Shown here: positions 54,959 through 63,129 of the stretch, one piece after another
Layout of the letters: each line of letters starts with the position of its first letter
Numbering within the stretch: position 1 is the first letter of the stretch
NCBI GenBank assembly: GCA_020881835.1
Contig: CP052876.1
Coordinates: 186,001-250,000, forward strand
Length of the DNA stretch: 64,000 bases
Direction of reading: 5' to 3'
DNA from: Kineosporiaceae bacterium SCSIO 59966
Lineage (GTDB): Bacteria > Actinomycetota > Actinomycetes > Actinomycetales > SCSIO-59966
Made by a program: the position numbers and the translations under genes
The notes under the pieces: generated by a model
Told to the model about the DNA's origin: nothing
Seen by the model: the letters and a program-made list of their open reading frames with translations, nothing else
The model's database searches: none

Positions 54959-56710
54959 TCACCCGGTCACCCGGTCACGTGTCACCCGGCGTTCCGGGGC
55001 GTGCAGGGCGACCATCGTGCGGCCGACGTGCGGCGGCACCCGCGAGCTGGTCGCCACCGAGACGACGACCATGACGGCGAACGCGGCGGGGACGGTCCAC
55101 GCCGCCGGCTGGGCCAGCAGGGCGCCGGCCCAGCCGTCGAGCGGGCCGCGGAGCATGGTGGTGGTGACCGCCGCCCCGGCGAGCGTCCCGCCGGTGAGCA
55201 GCCCGGCGACCGCGCCGGTCGCGGTGAGCCCGCGCCACCAGATACCCAGCACGAGCAGGGGGCAGAACGTGGAGGCGGCCAGCGCGAAGGCGAGCCCGAC
55301 GGTGTCCGCCAGGCCGACCCGGTAGGACAGCAGGGACAGCGTGAACGGGACGACGACGGCCAGCACGGCGGCGATCCTGAACAGTCGTACCGACGACGTC
55401 CGGAAGCGGTGCCCGCTCAGCGAGGACTCGGCCGGCAGCAGGTCCTGGCTGAGCACCCCGGCGACCGAGACGACGAGTCCGGAGGACGTGGACAGGAACG
55501 CCGCGAACGCCCCGGCGACGACGAGGGCGCCGACGAGGTCCGCCCACGGGTCCGGCAGCAGTCGCCCGGGCAGGGTGAGGACCACGGCGTCCGTGCGGCC
55601 GGTGAGCAGCAGGTCGGTGGCGTAGAGGCGCCCGAGCGCCCCGTACAGCGGGGGGAACAGGTAGAAGACCCCGAGCAGGCCGATCACGACGAGGGTGGTG
55701 CGCCGGGCGGCGACCCCGTCCCGGTTGGTGTAGAAGCGGACGAGCACGTGCGGCAGCCCCATCGTGCCGAGGAACAGGGCCAGCAGCAGCGAGTACGTCG
55801 CGTACAGCGGGTGCTCGCGCCCGGAACCCACCAGAGGCAGGGCCCACTCGTCCCCGGTGGTCGCCGTCAGCCGCTCCGCGTGCGGGACGACCTCCCCGGC
55901 CGGGACGGTGACCGTCGTCCCGGCGTCCAGGGACAGGCTGTCCCCGGCCGCCAGGGCGGTCCGGTCCCCGTCGACGAGGACGGTGGTCGCCTGGTCGGCG
56001 CGGATCTCGGTCCCCGACGGGAGGGTCACCGTCGTCGTCTCCCGGGCCACCGGCAGCTCGGCGCCCATCGGTGTGGGCGCGCCGTCGCCACGCCAGGCCA
56101 GCAGCAGCAGGACGAGCGGCACGGCCAGCGCGGTGAGCTTGAGCCAGTACTGGAACGCCTGCACCAGGGTGATCGAGCGCATCCCGCCGGCGAGCACGTT
56201 GAGCACGACGGTGGCGGCGACGAGGGCGGCGCCGACCCAGGCGGGTGCGCCGGTGACGGTCCGCAGCGCCAGCCCGGCGCCCTGCAGCTGCGGCAGCAGG
56301 TAGAGCACGCCGATGCCGACGACGAGGACCGAGGAGATCCGCCGGACGGCGCGGGACTCCAGGCGCTGCTCGGCGAAGTCCGGCAGCGTGTACGCCCCGG
56401 AGCGGCGCAGCGGCGCGGCGACGAGGACGAGCAGCACGAGGTAGCCCGCGGTGTACCCGACGGGGAACCACAGCATGTCGACGCCGCCGGCGAGGACGAG
56501 ACCGGCGACCCCCAGAAAGCTCGCCGCCGACAGGTACTCCCCGCTGATCGCGGAGGCGTTCCAGCGCGGCGAGACCATCCGGCTGGCCACGTAGAAGTCG
56601 CTCGTCGTCCGGGACACCCGTAACCCGACCGCGCCGATCCCGACCGTCACGACGGTGACGACCACCACGGCCAGGACGCCGGCGGTCGGGGAGAGCACCT
56701 GGTCGGTCAC
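54959..56710 (-). CDS. Sodium:solute symporter, ActP-like
   Basis: A 583-residue SSS-family transporter of about 13 helices: DFYVASRMVSPRWNASAISGEYLSAASFLGVAG, GYLVLLVLVAAPLRRSGAYTLPDFAEQRLES and QAFQYWLKLTALAVP are typical of the acetate/glycolate ActP branch. A hydrophilic, Thr/Val-rich loop of about 75 residues (roughly 230-305) interrupts the helices and is probably external. GTG 56710 overlaps the upstream small gene (GTGA). Substrate inferred from acs and the DUF485-like partner. Confidence 0.92.
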   Translation of the reverse strand: MTDQVLSPTAGVLAVVVVTVVTVGIGAVGLRVSRTTSDFYVASRMVSPRWNASAISGEYLSAASFLGVAGLVLAGGVDMLWFPVGYTAGYLVLLVLVAAPLRRSGAYTLPDFAEQRLESRAVRRISSVLVVGIGVLYLLPQLQGAGLALRTVTGAPAWVGAALVAATVVLNVLAGGMRSITLVQAFQYWLKLTALAVPLVLLLLAWRGDGAPTPMGAELPVARETTTVTLPSGTEIRADQATTVLVDGDRTALAAGDSLSLDAGTTVTVPAGEVVPHAERLTATTGDEWALPLVGSGREHPLYATYSLLLALFLGTMGLPHVLVRFYTNRDGVAARRTTLVVIGLLGVFYLFPPLYGALGRLYATDLLLTGRTDAVVLTLPGRLLPDPWADLVGALVVAGAFAAFLSTSSGLVVSVAGVLSQDLLPAESSLSGHRFRTSSVRLFRIAAVLAVVVPFTLSLLSYRVGLADTVGLAFALAASTFCPLLVLGIWWRGLTATGAVAGLLTGGTLAGAAVTTTMLRGPLDGWAGALLAQPAAWTVPAAFAVMVVVSVATSSRVPPHVGRTMVALHAPERRVTRDRVTG

Positions 56711-57078
56711 CGGCGGTCCACGAGGTCGGTGAAGTCGCGCTCCGCGCGCTCGGCGGCCCGCACGTACGCCCACGCGACGACGGCGACGAACGGGTAGACG
56801 AGCAGGCCGAGCAGCAGCCAGGGGACGGGGACGCCGAGAACCTGCGCCGTGCGCAGGGCCGGGGCGACGGCGAACAGCAGCGGCAGGGCGCCGACGGTCA
56901 GCGCGAACGCGGCGAGGGTGGCCAGCGCCAGCCGTCGCTGGGTCCGCACCAGCGAGCGCATGAACACCTCGCCGACGCTGGTCTGCTCGTCGATGTCCCG
57001 GGCGACGGACCGCGTCGGCGGGCGCCGGGCGGCGCGCATCCGCGGGCTCGTCACCCGCACCCGCCGCTGGTCGTTCAC
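56707..57078 (-). CDS. Small two-helix membrane protein, DUF485-like
   Basis: A 123-residue protein with a basic N-terminus, then LALATLAAFALTVGALPLLFAVAP and VPWLLLGLLVYPFVAVVAWAYVRAAERAERDFTDLV. Position before an ActP-type symporter and the two-helix form match DUF485/YjcH partners, although the match is by architecture rather than a clear motif. GTG 57078 overlaps the response-regulator stop. Confidence 0.8.
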   Translation of the reverse strand: MNDQRRVRVTSPRMRAARRPPTRSVARDIDEQTSVGEVFMRSLVRTQRRLALATLAAFALTVGALPLLFAVAPALRTAQVLGVPVPWLLLGLLVYPFVAVVAWAYVRAAERAERDFTDLVDRR

Positions 57079-57824
57079 CGGTCCCGGGCGAGGCTGCTGG
57101 GCCGCGCCAGCCGTGCCCGCAGGTCGCGGGTGTGCCGGCGACTGACCTGTAGCTCGGTGCCGCCGAGGCGCACCGTGCACCGCCCGCCGTCGGTGCGCAC
57201 CTCGTCGACGTGGTCGAGCGAGACGAGCGTCGAGCGGTGGATCCGGACGAAACCTGCCTCGCCCCACCGCTCCTCGAGCGTGCTGAGCGGCACGCGGATG
57301 AGGTGGCTGCCGTCCTCGGTGTGCAGCCGGGCGTAGTCCCCCTGCGCCTCGACGTAGCGGACCTGCGAGCGCTGGACGAAGCGGGTCACGCCGCCGAGCT
57401 CGACTGGGATGGTCTCGTCGGCGGCGGCCGCACCGGCGGGCTCGGGCGTGCCGGCGTCGACGACGCGGCGCACCGCCTCGGCGAGCCGCTCCGCTCGCAC
57501 CGGTTTCATCACGTAGTCGACGGCGCGTACCTCGAACGCGTCGACGGCGTGCTCGTCGTAGGCGGTGACGAAGACGACCTGCGGCCGGCGGGCGAAGCGG
57601 GCCAGCACCCGGGCCAGGTCCAGGCCGTCGAGCCCGGGCATCTTGATGTCGGAGAAGACGACGTCGACCGTGCGGGTCTCCAGCGCCTTGAGCGCCTCGG
57701 TGGCGCTGGAGGCCGTCGTCACCTCGGCGACCCGCGGGTCCCGGTCGAGCAGGTACGTCAGCTCGGACAGCGCGGGCAGCTCGTCGTCGACGACGAGTGC
57801 GCGCAGCGATGTGCCCTCGCTCAC
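57075..57824 (-). CDS. LytTR-family response regulator
   Basis: A 249-residue regulator. The receiver domain has Asp13-Asp14, phosphoacceptor Asp59 (VVFSDIKMPGLDG), Thr in VFVTAYDEHAV and Lys in VMKPV. The LytTR DNA-binding domain follows a linker (VRYVEAQGDYARLHTEDGSHLIRVPLSTLEERW, FVRIHRSTLVSLDHVDEV). It is co-transcribed with the symporter genes, so it probably controls acetate uptake and perhaps acs. Confidence 0.94.
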   Translation of the reverse strand: MSEGTSLRALVVDDELPALSELTYLLDRDPRVAEVTTASSATEALKALETRTVDVVFSDIKMPGLDGLDLARVLARFARRPQVVFVTAYDEHAVDAFEVRAVDYVMKPVRAERLAEAVRRVVDAGTPEPAGAAAADETIPVELGGVTRFVQRSQVRYVEAQGDYARLHTEDGSHLIRVPLSTLEERWGEAGFVRIHRSTLVSLDHVDEVRTDGGRCTVRLGGTELQVSRRHTRDLRARLARPSSLARDR

Positions 57825-57864
57825 ACCGGGGAGGGTAGTCGACGGTGGCCGGACGTCGAGGGGC

Positions 57865-59046
57865 TCAGCCGGCCCGGACGCCGGGCGCGTACTTGGGGAC
57901 CCGGAACGACACCTTCGTCCCGGCGTCCGGGGCGGTCTCCACGACGAGGCCGTGGTCGTCGCCGAACACCTGCCGCAGCCGCGCGTCGACGTTGCCCAGC
58001 CCCACGGAGTCCGCGCCGGACTCCCCGGCCAGCACCCGGCGGACCAGCTCGGGGTCGGTGCCCACGCCGTCGTCCTCGACCGAGATCACGGCCTCCGCGC
58101 CGGCGTCCTCGGCGACGATGGTGACGTTCCCCGGGCCGGGCTTGTCCTCCAGGCCGTGCCGGACGGCATTCTCCACCAGCGGTTGGACGGTCAGGAACGG
58201 GATCGCGACCGGCAGCACCTCGGGGGCGACGACCAGGCGGACGTGGAGCCGGTCGCCGAACCGGGCCTGCTCCAGGACCAGGTACCGCTCGACGTTGCGC
58301 AGCTCGTCGGCCAGCGTGGTGAACTCCCCGCCGCGGCGGAAGGCGTAGCGGGTGAAGTCGGCGAACTCCAGCAGCAGCTCGCGGGCCCGGTCGGCGTCGG
58401 TGCGCACGAACGAGGCGATGGCGGCGAGGGAGTTGTAGACGAAGTGCGGGCTGATCTGGGCGCGCAGGGCCCGCAGCTCGGCCTCGATGAGCCGGGTGCG
58501 GGACCTGTCCAGCTCGGCCAGCTCGAGGTTCGCGCTGACCCACTGGGCGACCTCGTCGGTGGCCCGCAGGAGACCGGCGGAGGCCTGTCTCCCGTAAGCG
58601 GCCAGCGCCCCCACCACCCGGTCGTCGGCCACCAGCGGGGCGATCACCGCGTGCTGCACCGGGCAGGACGGGTCCGGGCACGCGACGTCCCCGGGGCCGA
58701 GCACCAGGGTGCGCCCACGGCCCAGGACCTCCTGGGCGTGCCGGGCGGCGTCCGGGGCGTGGTGGGCCCCCGCGCCGTCCCAGGCGAGCGTGCTCGTCGC
58801 GTCGGTGAGGGCGACCGCCGGGGTGCCGAGCAGCGCGCGCAGGTGCCGGACGGCGCGCTCGGCCCCCGTAGGGGTGAGACCGTCGCGCAGGTGCGGCGCG
58901 GCCAGGGAGGCGGTGTGCAAGGTCGCGAACGTGGCCCGGTCGGCGTCGCTGCCCAGGTCGCCGCGCCGGCGCACGGTGCGCACCCACAGCAGGACACCGA
59001 CGGCGACCAGCACGGCGCCGACGAGGACCGCCTGCGTCCCGGTCAC
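57865..59046 (-). CDS. LytS/YpdA-like sensor histidine kinase
   Basis: A 393-residue kinase: one N-terminal membrane helix (AVLVGAVLVAVGVLLWV), a GAF-like sensor region with a CPDPSCP pair of Cys, the His_kinase segment ALRAQISPHFVYNSLAAIASFVR with phospho-His near 201, and an ATPase domain (VQPLVENAVRHGLED, ISVEDDGVGTD, SVGLGNVDARLRQVFG). It partners the LytTR regulator 40 bases downstream. The Cys pair could sense redox or metal, but no ligand is evident. Confidence 0.93.
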   Translation of the reverse strand: MTGTQAVLVGAVLVAVGVLLWVRTVRRRGDLGSDADRATFATLHTASLAAPHLRDGLTPTGAERAVRHLRALLGTPAVALTDATSTLAWDGAGAHHAPDAARHAQEVLGRGRTLVLGPGDVACPDPSCPVQHAVIAPLVADDRVVGALAAYGRQASAGLLRATDEVAQWVSANLELAELDRSRTRLIEAELRALRAQISPHFVYNSLAAIASFVRTDADRARELLLEFADFTRYAFRRGGEFTTLADELRNVERYLVLEQARFGDRLHVRLVVAPEVLPVAIPFLTVQPLVENAVRHGLEDKPGPGNVTIVAEDAGAEAVISVEDDGVGTDPELVRRVLAGESGADSVGLGNVDARLRQVFGDDHGLVVETAPDAGTKVSFRVPKYAPGVRAG

Positions 59047-59111
59047 GGGGGGAACCTACTGGGACGCCGGGTGCCACGGGGCCCTCCGAGGGGCCCGCCT
59101 ACTGTGGCGGC

Positions 59112-59951
59112 ATGTCCGACCCGCTGGCCGCCCTCGCCGGCCTGCCCGGGGTCGCCGACGCGGTGGCGGAGGCCCGCGAGGCCTGCGAGCGGCTCCGCTG
59201 GCACCCGGCGATGCGCCGCCGCGCCGCCGAGTGCCGGGTGGAGGCCGGCGTCCGGACGGCCCGCTGCTCGGCGGCCCTGGACGGTGGGCGGCTGCCGCTC
59301 GAGCTGGTTCGGGACGCCGCTCGCGGTGCCCGCGAGCTCCCCGACGACCCAGCCGGGGTCGTCGTCCGGGGGGCGTTGCGGGCGCACGCCGAGACCGAGC
59401 GGCTGGCCGCTGACGGAGGCCGGGGCCTGACCGGCGCCCCCTGGCAGGCGCTGGCCCGGCTGCACCTGGCGGCCGCCGCGGGGCTCGTGCCCGACGACCA
59501 GCTCGGGCGGCCCCGCGGCGCGGGTGAGCGGCCCCGTGACGTCCCGGCGGAGACCGGCGTGCCCGGGGCCGCCGCGCTGGCGAGCCGGCTCGACGGGCTG
59601 CGGGACCTGCTGTCGGCGCCGACGGAGGCTCCTGCGCTGGTCGTGGCCGCCGTCGCCCACGCGGAGGTGCTGACCCTGCGGCCGTTCACCACCGCCAACG
59701 GTGTCGTCGCCCGCGCAGTCCAGCACGCGGTCGTCGTCGGCCGCGGCCTGGACCCGATGGGAGTGGCGGTGCCGGAGGCGGCGCACCTGTCGGACGCGAA
59801 CGGCTACGTCGCGGCCGCCGCCGGGTACGCCTCCGGCACCCGCGAGGGGGTGGCGGCCTGGATCCGGCACTGCGCCTGGGCCGTCGTCGCCGGCGCCGGC
59901 GAGGGCACGGTCGTCGCTGACGCCGTCCTGGCGGGCCGGCTGCCGCGGTAG
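59112..59951 (+). CDS. Degenerate Fic-fold protein
   Basis: A 279-residue protein with a Fic-like core: the catalytic HPFxxGNGR loop is represented by LRPFTTANGVVAR (about 188-200), with His replaced by Arg and GNGR by ANGVVAR. An N-terminal SAALDG (about 53-58) mimics the inhibitory (S/T)xxxE(G/N) motif with Asp for Glu. AMP transfer should be lost or altered. Similar proteins occur near acs/ssd loci in actinobacteria. ATG 59112, divergent from the kinase. Confidence 0.7.
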   Translation: MSDPLAALAGLPGVADAVAEAREACERLRWHPAMRRRAAECRVEAGVRTARCSAALDGGRLPLELVRDAARGARELPDDPAGVVVRGALRAHAETERLAADGGRGLTGAPWQALARLHLAAAAGLVPDDQLGRPRGAGERPRDVPAETGVPGAAALASRLDGLRDLLSAPTEAPALVVAAVAHAEVLTLRPFTTANGVVARAVQHAVVVGRGLDPMGVAVPEAAHLSDANGYVAAAAGYASGTREGVAAWIRHCAWAVVAGAGEGTVVADAVLAGRLPR

Positions 59952-59994
59952 GCCCGGCGCCTGCCACGGGCACCATTGACGGGGACCATCGACG

Positions 59995-60777
59995 GTGCCA
60001 GCCTCGGCGCGTGGTGAGGTTCGCTTGACCGTTGACGCAGCCGACGTCACCGTCAGATACCGAAGAACCGACGTGCTGCGTGGTGTCACGGTTCGGTTCC
60101 GGCCCGGCATCACCGGGCTGCTCGGACCCAACGGGGCTGGGAAGACGACGCTGCTGTCCGTCCTTGCGTCCGTGCTGAGGCCGTCGTCGGGAGTGGTGAG
60201 CGTCGCCGGGCACGATCTGGCGTCACCGACGGGTCGCCTGCACGCCAGAGGACTGATCGGCTGGCTTCCGCAGCGCTTCGACCTGGCCGGCGGGATGACC
60301 GTGCACGACACCGTCAGCTACGCGGCATGGTGCAACGGGGTCGATGACCGCGGCATCGACGCAGCGGCACAGCGTGTGCTGGCCGTGGTCGGCCTGAGCG
60401 ACCGTGCCCGCGACCGCGTCCGCCGCCTCTCGGGGGGACAGCGTCAACGACTGGGGCTGGCGGCGGTGCTCGCGCACGACCCCCGGGTGCTCCTGCTCGA
60501 CGAGCCGACGTCGGGTCTGGACCCGGAGCAGCGGGTGCGGTTCCTGGCGCACGTCCGAGACGTGGCCGCCGGCCGGACCGTGGTCCTGTCCACGCACCTG
60601 CTCGACGACATCGACAGGGTGTGTGAGCGGGTCTGCGTTCTCACCGACGGGGTCGTGAGGTTCGACGGTGCTCTTGCTGCGATGAGAGCCCTCGTGCCGC
60701 AGGGCAGGTCGAGTGCAAGCCCGACCGAGGCGGCCTACGTGTGGCTCCTCGCCGAGCAGACTGCTCCACCGGCATGA
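59995..60777 (+). CDS. ABC transporter ATP-binding protein
   Basis: A 260-residue ATPase: GLLGPNGAGKTTLL (Walker A, about 42-55), Q-loop WLPQRF, signature LSGGQRQRLGLA, LLLDEPTSGLD (Walker B) and STHLLDDID (H-loop). The short CcmA/NatA-like form serves exporters. GTG 59995 is the longest start; a TTG at 60025 with GGTGAGG before it may be the true one. First of three overlapping genes. Confidence 0.93.
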   Translation: MPASARGEVRLTVDAADVTVRYRRTDVLRGVTVRFRPGITGLLGPNGAGKTTLLSVLASVLRPSSGVVSVAGHDLASPTGRLHARGLIGWLPQRFDLAGGMTVHDTVSYAAWCNGVDDRGIDAAAQRVLAVVGLSDRARDRVRRLSGGQRQRLGLAAVLAHDPRVLLLDEPTSGLDPEQRVRFLAHVRDVAAGRTVVLSTHLLDDIDRVCERVCVLTDGVVRFDGALAAMRALVPQGRSSASPTEAAYVWLLAEQTAPPA

Positions 60778-62063
60778 CTCGCAGACTTCTGGTCCCAGTC
60801 CCGCGTGGCCTGGTCCTCCTCCTGGCCGCCGGGGTGGCGGTACTGACGTTCGCGCGGACGGTGGGTCACCTGACCTGGCCCTACGCCGACTGGGTCGCTG
60901 TCTCCGCAGACTCGCGACAGGCGCTGATGCTCGCGGGTCCGTGGGCGGCCGTGTGGGCCGCTTGGTGCTCCTCGCGGTTCTCCGGTGCCCGAAGCATCAT
61001 GTGCCCGGCGTCGTCCGTCCGATCCGGGCCGCCCGTGGTGCACCGGCAGCTGCGTGTCCTGGTCGCCGGTGCTCTCAGTGGCTGGGCCCTCGGCATGCTG
61101 CCGTCACTGGCGATCACCGCACGTGACGCGCAGGCCGGCACGCCGAACCTCTTGGTCATTCTCGGCGCCGCGGTAGCACTGGCCGCGTACGCGTGCCTCG
61201 GCTACGCCGTGGGGATCGTGGTGCCCTCGACGGGCGCCTCGGCGGTGGCTCTCATCCTGTCCATGCTCCCCGGGCTGGCCGCTGACAGCCTCGGAGCCGT
61301 GGTCGCGCCGGTGTGGACCTTCGACGTCGTCGCCGGCCAGGACGAAAACCCTGTCGTCGCTGTTGTCCGTGTCCTCTTCTTCCTCAGCGTTGCGCTGAGT
61401 CTCGCGCTCGCATCCGGCCTGTGGCTGCGCGGCAGAGGCTTCTCGCCGGGGGCGTCTTTCGTCCAGGGTGTCGCGCTCCTGGCCGTGCCGGTGGTGCTTG
61501 CCGTCCTGTCGTCGTCTGCCCCGCCGCCCGTGCTCCGCGAGGGCCACCCACCCCGGACCTGCGCGCGGACGGACGGCGTGGAGGTGTGCGTCCACGCTGC
61601 TCGCGCCCCGGTGCTCGGCCCGCTGACGCAGGCCGTCGCGGACCTCATGACCGTCACGGGGAACGCCCGGCCGCCTCGTCAGGTGGTCGACGCCGCGCTG
61701 TGGGATGAATCCGGCTCGGGAACCGTCACGGTGTCCTTGCAGCTGCAGGACGGCGCTGGATGGCGTCGAGCGGCGATCCAGGACATGGCGTGGCAGCTGT
61801 CCGGAGCCGCGGCGTGCCCCTTCACGTCGGCGTCCGGTGTGCTCACGGATCCAGCGCAGCTGGACGCATCCGCCGTGTCAGGCGGTGTTGCCGTGTGGAT
61901 GGCGCGACAGGCCGGTGTTGGATCTCCGGTGTCCAACGCGCCCGACGCCATGGCCGTCGCGGACCGCCTGGATCGAGCGTCGCCACCAGCCGTGCAGGCC
62001 TTCCTCGCCCGACACTCCGAAGCGCTGCAGGACTGCCGCGCCAGCAGCAGCATGCTCCCGTGA
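60774..62063 (+). CDS. ABC transporter membrane protein of unknown specificity
   Basis: A 429-residue protein with about six hydrophobic segments in residues 10-245 and a C-terminal soluble part of about 185 residues (VEVCVHAARAPVLGPLTQAVADLM, GTVTVSLQLQDG). The soluble part has four spaced Cys (RTCARTDGVEVC, AAACPF, LQDCRA) and is probably outside the cell. No close family is recognised. The ATGA overlap with the ATPase gene assigns it to that transporter. Confidence 0.8.
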   Translation: MTRRLLVPVPRGLVLLLAAGVAVLTFARTVGHLTWPYADWVAVSADSRQALMLAGPWAAVWAAWCSSRFSGARSIMCPASSVRSGPPVVHRQLRVLVAGALSGWALGMLPSLAITARDAQAGTPNLLVILGAAVALAAYACLGYAVGIVVPSTGASAVALILSMLPGLAADSLGAVVAPVWTFDVVAGQDENPVVAVVRVLFFLSVALSLALASGLWLRGRGFSPGASFVQGVALLAVPVVLAVLSSSAPPPVLREGHPPRTCARTDGVEVCVHAARAPVLGPLTQAVADLMTVTGNARPPRQVVDAALWDESGSGTVTVSLQLQDGAGWRRAAIQDMAWQLSGAAACPFTSASGVLTDPAQLDASAVSGGVAVWMARQAGVGSPVSNAPDAMAVADRLDRASPPAVQAFLARHSEALQDCRASSSMLP

Positions 62064-62701
62064 CCGCCCGCTCCTGGTCCTTGTACTGGGCCTCCCGCGC
62101 CACCACCGTGTTCGTCCTGGCCTGGGCGGCCGGGCTCCTCGTCGTCCTCACCACCGGCCTCACCGTGCTCGAGCTGGCGTTCATCGGGGGGAAGGTGCCG
62201 CGATACGTCCCGGTGTGGGAAGCGGTGCCCGTCACCGTGGCCGCGGTGGGGGCCGGTGCGTTGGCCCCTCGGATGCGTTCCTGGGAGACGGGCGGCCGGC
62301 CGGCACTCCATGCCCGGGCTGGCGTTGCGGCGGTGACAGCCCTGGTGCTTCCCGGCCTGCTTCCGTGGCTCGCCCACGTCGTCGTGCTGCCCAGCCAGAC
62401 ACGGTGGTGGGACATCGTCTGGAACGTCGTGACCCTGACGTCCGTGGCGCTGGTGGCCACGGCGATGGGCGGCAGAGTCGTCGGTCCTCTGGTCGCGTTG
62501 GGCTGCTACGTCGCAACGATGGTCCTCCAGCACTGGAGGCCGGACCTCGCCCACTGGGTGCCCCTGTCGGGCTCTCCCGGCAACCTCGAGCCGCACATCG
62601 TGCCGGCGGTGCTGGCGTCGGGTGTGGCAGTGGCGACGTGGAGCTACACGCTCGGCTGTTCTCGCTGGGCGGCCCGGACGTGGCGGAACGACACCGGCTG
62701 A
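62060..62701 (+). CDS. Hypothetical six-helix membrane protein
   Basis: A 213-residue hydrophobic protein with about six segments (TTVFVLAWAAGLLVVLTTGL, VTVAAVGAGALAP, ALVLPGLLPWLAHVVVL, VTLTSVALVATAMGG, LVALGCYVATMVL, VPAVLASGVAVATW). It starts in a GTGA overlap with the previous gene. Probably the second membrane subunit of the same transporter. No known family recognised. Confidence 0.75.
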   Translation: MTARSWSLYWASRATTVFVLAWAAGLLVVLTTGLTVLELAFIGGKVPRYVPVWEAVPVTVAAVGAGALAPRMRSWETGGRPALHARAGVAAVTALVLPGLLPWLAHVVVLPSQTRWWDIVWNVVTLTSVALVATAMGGRVVGPLVALGCYVATMVLQHWRPDLAHWVPLSGSPGNLEPHIVPAVLASGVAVATWSYTLGCSRWAARTWRNDTG

Positions 62702-63129
62702 CGCGAGACCCGGACGACGGACGACGGCGCCCCGTCGGACGGGACGCCGTCGCCTGCACGGCGGGCCGGCTACCAGGCGTGCGCTTGGCGTGTCGCCGGC
62801 CGGGACGAGCCCGGCGCTGACGAGTCCCTACGAGGACTGGCCGCGCGTGGGTACCTGCCTGCCGTGCGGTCCTCTCGGCCCAGGGCCGCCTCCCCCGCGG
62901 CGGACTGGCCCGGTGAGGGCCACCGGGTCCTTCCTACTCCTGTCCGCCGGGCTTGGGAAGTACCGTCCGGCACTTGCGGCCCGCAGGCTCCCGGCGTCCG
63001 GCGCGGGCGAACGGCTGCAGCGGGCGGACGGGTCGGCTGGTCCTCCACAGGAACGTCCCCGCCCGTCGTCGTCCACACGTGCGGCACCGGCGTGCCGCAC
63101 CGGGCGACGGTCCGGGCCAGGGTGCCGCC
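62702..63129. other. 428-base intergenic region before the ssd-like gene
   Basis: Apart from the hairpin at 62723-62751, a second inverted repeat GTGCGGCA-N6-TGCCGCAC lies at 63079-63100, 30 bases before the ssd-like ATG, where it could affect translation or be an operator. Short frames here show no recognisable family. No clear -35/-10 pair. Confidence 0.5.
62723..62751 (+). terminator. Hairpin after the ABC operon
   Basis: GACGGCGCCCC and its near complement GGGACGCCGTC pair over 11 positions (one mismatch) with a 7-base GTCGGAC loop, 22 bases after the last stop of the operon. Typical GC-rich, T-poor actinobacterial terminator shape. Confidence 0.6.
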
